A stretch of DNA of 5,461 bases from Nitrososphaeraceae archaeon (GCA_025922735.1 JAICHI010000093.1:1-5461); one strand, 5' to 3'; shown: positions 1-5,186, counted from the first letter of the stretch. Numbers and translations are program-made. Notes: generated from the letters alone by a model not told the origin.

Positions 1-371
1 AAGATAATGCCAATGAAAGTGACCGGGTGGAGCTTGCCCGCTTAGCTATCAGGATCATCGATTCAATATCATCTGCTTCCTTTTTTCTTCCGCTTGAAAA
101 AGACACGTTATCCAGCGACGGAACAACTACCTACATATACCAAAATAATGCAACATATCCTGCCATATTTGATCTTCTTGCTGAGATCCTTCATATAACG
201 GTGCCAATAGAGATCGGCCGGGTGAAATTTGGGCCGGGTGAAATTTTAGTCGCCGCCCAAGATAAAAGTGAAGCAGACATTGAGCTTGAACTATCTATAA
301 AAGAAGTGCAAAAACTAGTGCATGCCAGAAGGGCAGAAATATTTACAAAACATGCTGGCGCCAGTCCTTAA
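1..371 (+). CDS. 3' end of an unrecognised protein (partial, enters from the left edge)
   Basis: The frame is open from base 3 to a TAA at 369-371 and gives about 122 residues. No in-frame ATG lies in the window. The only usual start is GTG at 27, but the frame stays open before it (DNANESDR), so I read the gene as continuing from upstream; a GTG start at 27 remains possible. The visible part is soluble, with no membrane segment and no cysteine. It starts with a probable helix (VELARLAIRIIDSI), continues through a mixed region with a KFGPGEILVAA stretch, and ends in a charged helix (KEVQKLVHARRAEIF). I do not recognise the family. It lies on the same strand as Nep1, only 27 bp before it, so co-transcription and a link to ribosome biogenesis are possible but unproven. 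Confidence 0.6.
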   Translation, partial: DNANESDRVELARLAIRIIDSISSASFFLPLEKDTLSSDGTTTYIYQNNATYPAIFDLLAEILHITVPIEIGRVKFGPGEILVAAQDKSEADIELELSIKEVQKLVHARRAEIFTKHAGASP

Positions 372-375
372 TATA
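368..375 (+). promoter_or_regulatory. Possible TATA box for Nep1
   Basis: The AT-rich octamer TTAATATA straddles the stop codon of the preceding gene and lies 24-31 bases before codon 399. That is the spacing expected of a leaderless archaeal promoter. It would place the transcript's 5' end at or next to the inferred non-canonical Nep1 start. The support is a single short match in an intergenic stretch, so this is weak. Confidence 0.3.
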
Positions 376-398
376 GGACACAATCGACACCAACTAGT

Positions 399-1121
399 AC
401 GATAACGCTTATCATTGCCGAGGCTGCACTCGAGACGATCCCAGATGAGATTGCAGGCCATGCCGCGGTAAGGAATCACTCTCGCCGGCTGCAGCAGAAA
501 TCATCAGAAATTCTGCTTGATAGGAGCTATCACCACGCCGCAATGAAGCGTCTGCCAGATAGCTTGAAGCGAGGCAGACCAGATATCGCCCATTTTGCGC
601 TAATGGAAGCTCTATCGACGCCTCTTTTTATGAATATGATGCTCAAGGTCTATGTTCATACAATAAATGACAAGATAATCGCCATTGCAGACAATCTGCG
701 CATACCCAAATCATACTTTCGTTTTGAAAGGTTAATGGTGAGCCTGTTCAGAGACAATGTAATCAAAAGCAATGAAGGAACTATTCTAATGGAATTATCC
801 GATGGCACCTTTGCAGAACTGATTGACATGATCAAGCCCAACATGGTTATTGGGCTATCAACTGTTGGTGTCCAAAGCAAAGCGCAAAAAGTGGCTGAAA
901 ATGCACGAAGCGTAGACCATTCCAGCCTTGTGATTGGCGGCTTTGCAAAGGGTCACTTTTCAGAAAACGTGACAAAATCCCTAGGTCCTACATATTCTAT
1001 CAGCAACCTTGCGCTTGAGACACATGTCGTCATTGCAAGAATATTGTATGAATGTGAAAAGTTACTTGAAAAAGGCATCGACCATGAAGGCAATAAAAAG
1101 CGCCGTCAGATAGGGGCTTGA
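399..1121 (+). CDS. nep1: 16S rRNA pseudouridine N1-methyltransferase Nep1 (Emg1 family), non-canonical start
   Basis: Nep1 is a SPOUT-class, SAM-dependent methyltransferase that methylates N1 of a pseudouridine in small-subunit rRNA and assists 30S assembly. Family features can be read in order: ITLIIAEAALETIPDEIAGH (residues 2-21), SEILLDRSYHHAAMKRLPD (36-54), the RGRPDIAHFALMEAL signature (58-72), VYVHTINDKI, RIPKSYFRFERLM, VIGLSTVG, and the C-terminal SAM-site segments VIGGFAKGHFS and YSISNLALETHVVIARIL. The first ATG, at 543, would delete about 48 conserved residues and cannot be the true start. The frame is open back to the previous stop (369-371) with no ATG, GTG or TTG, so initiation must be at ACG 399 or ATA 402 (or the true ATG is mutated or misread). 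From ACG the protein is 240 residues, slightly longer than typical archaeal Nep1. The extra length is a basic tail (about 20 residues, ending NKKRRQIGA) that overlaps ctaB. The product call is firm; the start is not. Confidence 0.85.
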   Translation, partial: TITLIIAEAALETIPDEIAGHAAVRNHSRRLQQKSSEILLDRSYHHAAMKRLPDSLKRGRPDIAHFALMEALSTPLFMNMMLKVYVHTINDKIIAIADNLRIPKSYFRFERLMVSLFRDNVIKSNEGTILMELSDGTFAELIDMIKPNMVIGLSTVGVQSKAQKVAENARSVDHSSLVIGGFAKGHFSENVTKSLGPTYSISNLALETHVVIARILYECEKLLEKGIDHEGNKKRRQIGA

Positions 1122-1955
1122 AAACTTGAACACACTCCATGAAGCTTTCTCGCTTGGCTTGACCAGCAGCCAAACGGAGAATGCGATCATGGCTACACCA
1201 AAGGTACTTGCCGTAACTAAATAGATCATGCCAAAGTGGTTGAAAAAGAAGGGGAATACACTGAACAACACCATCATCAATGTAGTGCCGGCGATGATCC
1301 TGACGGAGCGCTTTTCTGATGACACAACGGGAAGCATTGGCACGCCAGCCTTGGCATAGTCCTTTTTGACGTGCAATGCAAGGCTCCAGATGTGGGTTGG
1401 AATCCAGAGGAAAACAAGTCCGGCCATCACAAGGCCTATCTCAATGTTTTGAGTCGTTACAGCAATATATCCTATCAGCGCAGGAGCGCCTCCTGAAAAG
1501 CCACCTAGTATGATGTTTGACTGGCTTCTTCGCTTGAGCCATTTGCTGTAAACTAGGATGTTGTCAAAGAGACCAAAGGCCATCAGACCAAATGCCCAGA
1601 TATTGATAAACCAAGCGCAGGCGAGCGAAATTGCTGCCAAAATCAGCCCAAAGATTAGGGCATTCTTTGGAGAGATCCGCCCCGACGGTATTGGTCGGTT
1701 CTTTGTGCGCTCCATTATTGCATCAATGTCGCGGTCGTTGTATCCAGTGAGGGTGTCAGCAGCCGCCGACCCAGCGGCTACTCCACCCAGCAAAAGCAGC
1801 CAGGTCAACAGAGTTATAGGGACATCAAATAGGAACGAAGCTGTAAGCGCTGCTCCAAATGCCGTGAAAACCAGCAGATACCAGATCTTGGGCTTTGTAA
1901 GCTCATAATAGTCCTTGAGCTTGTTGCCAACTGTTATCTGGCTAAGTATTGTCAA
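1062..1955 (-). CDS. ctaB: Protoheme IX farnesyltransferase (heme O synthase), UbiA superfamily
   Basis: This integral membrane prenyltransferase transfers farnesyl from farnesyl diphosphate to heme B, giving heme O, the precursor of heme A for heme-copper oxidases. At 297 residues it is normal for the family. About nine hydrophobic segments can be seen, roughly at residues 26-43, 46-66, 98-116, 117-136, 147-166, 171-190, 218-237, 240-265 and 279-294. Diagnostic motifs are ELTKPKIWYLL near the N-terminus, the Asp-rich loop NDRDIDAIMERTKNRP (73-88) and the second polar loop KKDYAKAGVPMLPVV (197-211). The Asn residues normally 3-4 positions before the first Asp of the Asp-rich motif are Thr70 and Gly71 here, with Asn73 directly before the Asp. 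The start is TTG at 1955; no ATG or GTG lies between it and the upstream in-frame stop, and a TATA-like box lies 36-43 bp upstream. The 3' end overlaps the Nep1 gene tail to tail by 60 bp. Confidence 0.92.
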   Translation of the reverse strand: MTILSQITVGNKLKDYYELTKPKIWYLLVFTAFGAALTASFLFDVPITLLTWLLLLGGVAAGSAAADTLTGYNDRDIDAIMERTKNRPIPSGRISPKNALIFGLILAAISLACAWFINIWAFGLMAFGLFDNILVYSKWLKRRSQSNIILGGFSGGAPALIGYIAVTTQNIEIGLVMAGLVFLWIPTHIWSLALHVKKDYAKAGVPMLPVVSSEKRSVRIIAGTTLMMVLFSVFPFFFNHFGMIYLVTASTFGVAMIAFSVWLLVKPSEKASWSVFKFSSPYLTALFIAFMVDAFFK

Positions 1956-1990
1956 TTGCTCAGCGTCGATAGTAAAGTGAAATTACTAGT

Positions 1991-1998
1991 TATTTATA
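1991..1998 (-). promoter_or_regulatory. TATA box of ctaB
   Basis: On the minus strand this reads TATAAATA, a good match to the archaeal TATA consensus. Transcription would begin near 1968, leaving a leader of about a dozen bases before the TTG start. The box begins about 16 bp after the stop of the Lrp-type gene, so ctaB probably has its own promoter even though the two genes are co-oriented. No T-rich terminator is visible between them, so read-through from the regulator is also possible. Confidence 0.5.
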
Positions 1999-2013
1999 TC
2001 TTCAAGCTTTTTT

Positions 2014-2478
2014 CTACTTTGCAATCGATGTCGGGTACGCCAGCTCGCGGCTTGTCTTGCGCATCTCAATGAATGTCTCTGTCTTTTGTACTCCTTCAAT
2101 GCGTCCAATCTTTTCTGAAATTAATTGATGCATTTCGTCAAGGGAGTGTGCATTCATGGTCACCAAGATATCGAATCTGCCAGTGACTTCAGCCACTTCT
2201 CTTACTTCGGAGATTCTAAACAACTCGCTGAGCACATTATCTCTTAGTTTGGAATCCATATTAATGCCAGTGAGTGCCTTGACGCTAAAGCCAAGTGCCT
2301 CATCATTTATGATAATTGTAAATTTCTTGATAAGGCCTCCTTTGACTAAGCGCTTTATTCTGCTATAAACTACTGACGAATTGACGTTGATTTTCTTAGA
2401 GAGTTTTGGAACAGATATGCTTGCGTCTTTTGAAAGCTCGCTTAAGATTTTGATGTCTAAATCGTCAATTCTTCTCAT
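2014..2478 (-). CDS. Lrp/AsnC-family transcriptional regulator
   Basis: A 154-residue protein with the standard two-domain layout of the feast/famine regulators. Residues 4-50 form the winged helix-turn-helix (DDLDIKILSELSKDASISV, with recognition helix NSSVVYSRIKRLVKGGLI). Residues about 66-142 form the RAM effector-binding and oligomerisation domain, including VAEVTGRFDILV (95-106) and the closing GVQKTETFIEM strand. The frame is open further upstream to an ATG at 2547, but that extension (FINPRLYDLIDFW) is not Lrp-like and runs through the predicted TATA box. The ATG at 2478, giving MRRIDDLD, matches the family start. The effector is unknown; an amino acid is usual. It is divergent from the unknown gene at 2627 and upstream of ctaB on the same strand. 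A perfect palindrome 69-87 bp upstream of its start is a candidate autoregulatory operator. Confidence 0.9.
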   Translation of the reverse strand: MRRIDDLDIKILSELSKDASISVPKLSKKINVNSSVVYSRIKRLVKGGLIKKFTIIINDEALGFSVKALTGINMDSKLRDNVLSELFRISEVREVAEVTGRFDILVTMNAHSLDEMHQLISEKIGRIEGVQKTETFIEMRKTSRELAYPTSIAK

Positions 2479-2517
2479 CCAAAAGTCAATTAGATCATAA
2501 AGTCGGGGGTTAATAAA

Positions 2518-2525
2518 TGTATAAA
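2518..2525 (-). promoter_or_regulatory. Probable TATA box of the Lrp/AsnC gene
   Basis: On the minus strand this reads TTTATACA, about 40-47 bp upstream of the chosen ATG at 2478. That gives a predicted transcription start near 2495 and a short leader. Its position inside the alternative N-terminal extension argues for the downstream ATG as the true start. Confidence 0.4.
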
Positions 2526-2546
2526 GTATTATCAAACTAGGGACCA

Positions 2547-2565
2547 ATTACTAAATTTTAGTAAT
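2547..2565. promoter_or_regulatory. 19-bp palindrome, candidate Lrp-type operator
   Basis: The sequence ATTACTAAA-T-TTTAGTAAT is a perfect inverted repeat with 9-bp arms around a single central base. Further flanking symmetry is CCAATT on the left and AATTGG on the right. It lies in the divergent intergenic region, about 22 bp upstream of the regulator's TATA box and about 26 bp upstream of the TATA box of the gene at 2627. Lrp/AsnC proteins bind short AT-rich palindromes as dimers and commonly autoregulate, so a shared operator for both genes is a reasonable inference. Confidence 0.45.
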
Positions 2566-2590
2566 AATTGGCGCTAAAAATTTCATAATC

Positions 2591-2598
2591 GATATATC
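2591..2598 (+). promoter_or_regulatory. TATA box of the unknown gene at 2627
   Basis: The sequence GATATATC lies 29-36 bases before the GTG at 2627. A start of transcription about 25 bases downstream would fall within a few bases of that GTG, which supports a leaderless or nearly leaderless transcript and the GTG start. Confidence 0.45.
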
Positions 2599-2626
2599 TG
2601 TCTCCGCGTGAAATCTATAGCACACA

Positions 2627-3280
2627 GTGCAGCAAGAGAGCAATTATGTCGCTAGAATTTCGCGATATGGCATAACTTTGCACACTCATCGATGTCTTTT
2701 TAGTAGAGAAATTCCACTATGCTATATGATAGGTTTAGATGATAACGGGAGAAGGATAGAGGCAGAGCGAATAGCAGAAAGGGAGATTAGAATTGTTAAT
2801 GAAAATCCTTTGTTAATTAGATCAAACGGCTGCGCTGCCTGCCATGTCCTTTTTACAATTGCAAATAAAATGAAGATAAGCGAACAGGATGCAGCTGACA
2901 TGCTTTCAGAAGTGCTTCTTGACAATAATCAATTAAATGACCAGTTTATAGAGATGGTGGAAAGTGTACACATGAAACAGAGAACAATGGGTCTGACCTT
3001 TGTGTTGAAGAGTAGAGAGGCAAAAGATAGGCGCATAGAGTCTCAGTTCAAGAATACCCTAAATGAGCTTCTAGGAGATGCCTCCCATTATGGCAGCGAG
3101 ATCGTTCTTAGAAAGCTGATTATGTCTCAGATAGCCCTTGAGCTGGCACAAAATTTAGGCATAGATTATCATGCTGCCACAGAAGAATTGTACTACTATA
3201 TGAGAAAGAAAGATATGGAAACACACACTGAACTTATGCAGTTAATTAGGTCAATTATTGGTAAAACAATAAAAAAGTAG
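2627..3280 (+). CDS. Unrecognised 217-residue cytoplasmic protein with four clustered cysteines
   Basis: I do not recognise this family. The protein has no signal peptide or membrane segment and is rich in charged helices, especially after residue 80. Its four cysteines are all in the first third: Cys23, Cys32, and Cys69-Ala-Ala-Cys72-His73. A metal-binding N-terminal module is therefore possible. The C-terminal part (about residues 80-217) looks wholly helical, with segments such as SEQDAADMLSEVLL and LRKLIMSQIALELAQNLG. The GTG at 2627 is chosen because a TATA-like box sits just upstream at leaderless spacing. The next in-frame ATG encodes Met34 (MIGLDDNGRR) and would remove Cys23 and Cys32. 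The gene is divergent from the Lrp/AsnC regulator and shares its palindromic intergenic region, so regulation by that protein is plausible. Base and codon use are AT-rich but not clearly foreign. Confidence 0.75.
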   Translation: MQQESNYVARISRYGITLHTHRCLFSREIPLCYMIGLDDNGRRIEAERIAEREIRIVNENPLLIRSNGCAACHVLFTIANKMKISEQDAADMLSEVLLDNNQLNDQFIEMVESVHMKQRTMGLTFVLKSREAKDRRIESQFKNTLNELLGDASHYGSEIVLRKLIMSQIALELAQNLGIDYHAATEELYYYMRKKDMETHTELMQLIRSIIGKTIKK

Positions 3281-3568
3281 AAAATAACTTCCGAGCTATT
3301 TCCAGGAATTACTTTTCGCCCTTTTGGAAGAGAAAATATATCAACACAACATACACGTAATCTGATTATGCTATTTTTACAGTGTTACAGTCTCTCATTC
3401 CATAATAATGGTGTCGTGCCTACCATGTTTGGCTGAAGGCAAACTATAATTCGGGAACTCGACCTTTTTACACTTATTATTCATCCTTTGACTACATTTA
3501 ATGTCGTAAGATAAAAAAATTCAAACAAAACAAAATCATATCAAAGAAGGTGAAAAACTCTGCACTAC
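3281..3568. other. AT-rich intergenic stretch, no convincing gene
   Basis: This is the first half of a roughly 600-bp gap. It contains T-rich runs (around 3309-3324 and 3464-3487) that could end transcription of the gene at 2627. It also has a TATA-like AAATATAT (3333-3340) followed by a 22-codon ORF (3368-3436) that I do not accept, and a weak hairpin TGCCT/AGGCA (3417-3421 with 3437-3441). A purine- and A-rich stretch runs from about 3510 to 3558. I see no supported gene on either strand. Confidence 0.5.
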
Positions 3569-3637
3569 GGCTAAGTTGAAAAGGGTGTTGTTGTATTAGT
3601 ATGACAAACGCCCCTAGTTCGAATTCAGCCTTGGCTT
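3569..3637 (+). pseudogene. tRNA-shaped element, possible degenerate tRNA
   Basis: The ends pair as a 7-bp acceptor-like stem: GGCTAAG (3569-3575) with CTTGGCT (3630-3636), five Watson-Crick pairs and two G-U. The canonical T-loop TTCGAAT (3618-3624) sits in exactly the right place, with five bases on each side before the acceptor strand. A 17-base arm (3591-3607) pairs TTGT with ACAA around a seven-base loop TTAGTAT that has T at position 33 and A at 37; the nominal anticodon is AGT. A five-base variable region (3608-3612) and T at position 8 also fit. Against a working tRNA: the T-stem has only two normal pairs plus one G-T, the D arm is short and barely pairs, and A34 is unusual in archaea. 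The same bases can also form one long hairpin (3569-3580 with 3624-3636, and 3583-3588 with 3608-3613). It could be a tRNA relic, a small structured RNA or chance. Confidence 0.3.
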
Positions 3638-3643
3638 TATACT
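3636..3643 (+). promoter_or_regulatory. TATA-like box before the small ORF at 3666
   Basis: TTTATACT lies 23-30 bases before an ATG at 3666, the arrangement of a leaderless archaeal promoter. It overlaps the end of the tRNA-shaped element by one base. Confidence 0.3.
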
Positions 3644-3665
3644 AAATATCTGCATCTTATTGATT

Positions 3666-3785
3666 ATGGGCAACTACCTGAAGAAAGAAGTGATAAAATT
3701 AACAGGAAGGCTACTTGCAAAGGAAACAAGAGCTATTCGTATCATTTATTGTATTATTGATATTATTATTATTATTATTCAATGA
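3666..3785 (+). CDS. Possible 39-residue small protein with hydrophobic Ile-rich tail
   Basis: The reading frame from ATG 3666 to TGA 3783-3785 begins MGNYLKKEVIKLTGRLLAKE. It has a basic amphipathic first half (residues 6-25) and a hydrophobic end IIYCIIDIIIIIIQ (26-39). The shape is that of a small membrane-associated peptide. The TATA-like box at leaderless distance supports transcription. The Ile run is written by an ATT microsatellite, so it could be an accident of repeat expansion, and the frame is too short for coding statistics. No family is recognised. It may be real or chance. Confidence 0.3.
   Translation: MGNYLKKEVIKLTGRLLAKETRAIRIIYCIIDIIIIIIQ
3762..3779 (+). repeat. ATT trinucleotide microsatellite
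   Basis: Six perfect ATT units, preceded by degenerate copies from about 3752 (GTATTATTGAT). Such tracts are prone to slippage. Within the small ORF at 3666 each unit adds an isoleucine, so length changes here would stay in frame. Confidence 0.85.
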
Positions 3786-3806
3786 GGAACATCAGCTCTT
3801 TTATTT

Positions 3807-3848
3807 TGGCAAAAATGTTTCAAAGCAGTATATATTCTAGTCTTAGAA
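3807..3848 (-). terminator. Weak candidate terminator of the cysteine desulfurase gene
   Basis: On the minus strand, beginning 36 bases after the TAA of the desulfurase gene, TTCTA-AGAC-TAGAA (3848-3835) forms a 5-bp hairpin. About 20 bases further on is a T5 run (within 3819-3807). Archaeal termination depends mainly on T-rich tracts, and this one is short, so the call is tentative. Confidence 0.2.
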
Positions 3849-3883
3849 CATATTGCGGATTATTCTGCCAAAGATTTTACTGC

Positions 3884-5098
3884 TTAACCCATTTCAGCCA
3901 CATATTTGCTCTCAAATGGCGAAAGCTCACGAAGCTCCTTTATAACACTTGATAGAATATCAACTGCCCTGTCGACTTCATCTTTTGTATTGTGCATCCC
4001 AAGGCTGAGCCGAAGCGAGCCGGTAATTTCTTCATATGAAAATCCCATCGCCTTTAGCACATGTGACTGTTTTTGCTTCTTAACCGAGCACGCAGATCCT
4101 GTAGAAGCAGCAATACCATTTTCATCAAGTTTGATTATCAGATCTTCTCCATTCACTCCAAAGAATGTAAAGTGTGCGTTGTTTGCGATCCTCTCAGTGC
4201 GCAAACCATTCAGTCGCGACCGTGGTATTTCCTTTAGCACACGCTCAACTAAGTAGTTGCGCAGGCCAGCCACATGCTCCTGGTATTGCCCCACCCTTTT
4301 GTTAGCAAGCTCACAGGCCTTGCCGAAACCGACGATGCCGGGCACATTCTCTGTACCTGACCTCAGATACCACTCTTGTCCTCCACCATGAATTATCGGC
4401 AATATTTTTAGGTTGGATCTAATGTAAAGTGCCCCTACTCCCTTGGGTCCATTTATCTTGTGAGATGAAAGGGACATCATGTCTACTCCAAGGTTCTTGA
4501 CATTTAAGGGCAGTTTTCCTGCAGCCTGTACTGCATCAGTATGAAAAAGTGCGCCAGCCTGATGCGCAATTTCGACAAGCTCTTTGATTGGCTGGATTGT
4601 GCCCACCTCGTTATTTGCATACATAATACTGACAAGTGCCACATTATTATCTGAAATCACATTTTTCAGTTCAGATGGCCTTACAAATCCCTCGTCTGTC
4701 ACTGGTAGATGCATAGTGACAAAGCCCCCGTCTTCTAGGTCTTTGCATGGCTCAAGCACTGCATCATGTTCTATGCTGCTTGTGATTATCATGTTCTTTT
4801 CGGGCATTTTGCTTTTGACATGCATAGCTGTGCCCTTTAGAGCAAGGTTATTTGCCTCAGTTCCGCCGGATGTGAACGTGATCTCACGGGAGGATGACGC
4901 ACCTATCATCTCTGCAACCCTTTTTCGTGCAAGATTTATCGCTCTAGTTGTTTCCCTACCAAACTTGTGAATGGAGGACGGGTTACCATACCGTTCTTTT
5001 AGGTATGGTAGCATTTCCGCAATCACCTCATCTGCAACTGGCGTTGATGCGGCAGTATCTAAATAAATGTGAGAGTCATGTTCGTCGTCGTCAGTCAT
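3884..5098 (-). CDS. iscS: Cysteine desulfurase, NifS/IscS type (class V aminotransferase fold)
   Basis: This PLP enzyme takes sulfur from L-cysteine, giving alanine and an enzyme persulfide that feeds Fe-S cluster assembly and tRNA thiolation. It is 404 residues, the normal length. Motifs in order: IYLDTAASTP (11-20), YGNPSSIHKFG (37-47), TSGGTEANN (76-84) for phosphate binding, His111 in SSIEHDAV, HTDAVQAAG (186-194) with Asp188 facing the PLP nitrogen, SSHKINGPKG with the Schiff-base Lys214, and RSGTENVPGIVGF (246-258). The mobile loop GSACSVKKQKQSHVLKAMG carries the persulfide Cys337, followed by Arg363 in LRLSLG. The loop resembles the IscS/NifS group rather than SufS. No scaffold (IscU) or suf gene is adjacent, so the partner is unknown. 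ATG 5098 is chosen because the homologous region starts soon after it; the first ten residues are an acidic leader (MTDDDEHD). That ATG lies in one arm of an 11-bp inverted repeat. Confidence 0.95.
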   Translation of the reverse strand: MTDDDEHDSHIYLDTAASTPVADEVIAEMLPYLKERYGNPSSIHKFGRETTRAINLARKRVAEMIGASSSREITFTSGGTEANNLALKGTAMHVKSKMPEKNMIITSSIEHDAVLEPCKDLEDGGFVTMHLPVTDEGFVRPSELKNVISDNNVALVSIMYANNEVGTIQPIKELVEIAHQAGALFHTDAVQAAGKLPLNVKNLGVDMMSLSSHKINGPKGVGALYIRSNLKILPIIHGGGQEWYLRSGTENVPGIVGFGKACELANKRVGQYQEHVAGLRNYLVERVLKEIPRSRLNGLRTERIANNAHFTFFGVNGEDLIIKLDENGIAASTGSACSVKKQKQSHVLKAMGFSYEEITGSLRLSLGMHNTKDEVDRAVDILSSVIKELRELSPFESKYVAEMG

Positions 5099-5132
5099 AT
5101 CTATCTTTATCGGGTTACCCCAGATAGATATG
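5096..5132 (-). promoter_or_regulatory. Perfect 11-bp inverted repeat spanning leader and start codon of the desulfurase gene
   Basis: On the minus strand CATATCTATCT (5132-5122) is followed 15 bases later by its exact reverse complement AGATAGATATG (5106-5096). The last three bases are the ATG start of the desulfurase gene. The intervening loop contains a second small symmetry, GGGTAACCC. If transcription starts at the strong TATA box upstream (5186-5179), the roughly 58-base leader would carry this hairpin and bury the AUG. If the transcript is leaderless, the repeat would instead be a DNA operator over the core promoter. The repeat itself is certain; either role is an inference. Confidence 0.6.
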
Positions 5133-5178
5133 TTACTTTTGGCAACATACTATCATTTGTGTTGATTCAGCAGGATAC

Positions 5179-5186
5179 CTTTTATA
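5179..5186 (-). promoter_or_regulatory. TATA box, probably of the cysteine desulfurase gene
   Basis: On the minus strand this reads TATAAAAG, the best TATA match in the window. Expected initiation is near 5156, giving a leader of about 58 bases that includes the inverted repeat. The weaker CATATCTA (5132-5125), at leaderless spacing from the ATG, is an alternative. Because the surrounding sequence also reads TTTATACA on the plus strand (5181-5188), plus-strand transcription from here cannot be excluded. Confidence 0.45.

Noticed and set aside
543..1121. Nep1 starting at ATG 543
   Set aside because: It would omit about 48 residues of clearly conserved Nep1 N-terminus encoded upstream in the same open frame.
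1558..1908. Open frame antisense to ctaB, and similar ones at 656-880, 2156-2368 and 2722-2925
   Set aside because: Each lies entirely opposite a supported gene and has no recognisable motifs or promoter.
2479..2547. N-terminal extension of the Lrp-type protein from the ATG at 2547
   Set aside because: The added residues (MVPSLIILYTFINPRLYDLIDFW) do not resemble the family, and the extension covers the predicted TATA box; the ATG at 2478 fits the family start.
2834..2848. CAACH (residues 69-73) as a c-type heme attachment site in the protein at 2627
   Set aside because: It matches CxxCH, but the protein has no signal peptide, and c-type heme is attached outside the membrane. A single CxxCH in a cytoplasmic protein is more likely metal-binding or chance.
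3368..3436. A 22-codon ORF with a TATA-like AAATATAT upstream
   Set aside because: Very short, unremarkable composition and looser promoter spacing; too likely to occur by chance.
3281..3883. CRISPR array, insertion sequence or integrase site in the long gap
   Set aside because: There are no regularly spaced repeats, no transposase fragments and no paired terminal repeats; the only tandem repeat is the short ATT tract.
4584..4970. Open frames antisense to the desulfurase gene (this one and 3906-4256)
   Set aside because: Low-complexity Ser/Ile/Phe-rich translations lying fully opposite a well-conserved gene; they are frame shadows.
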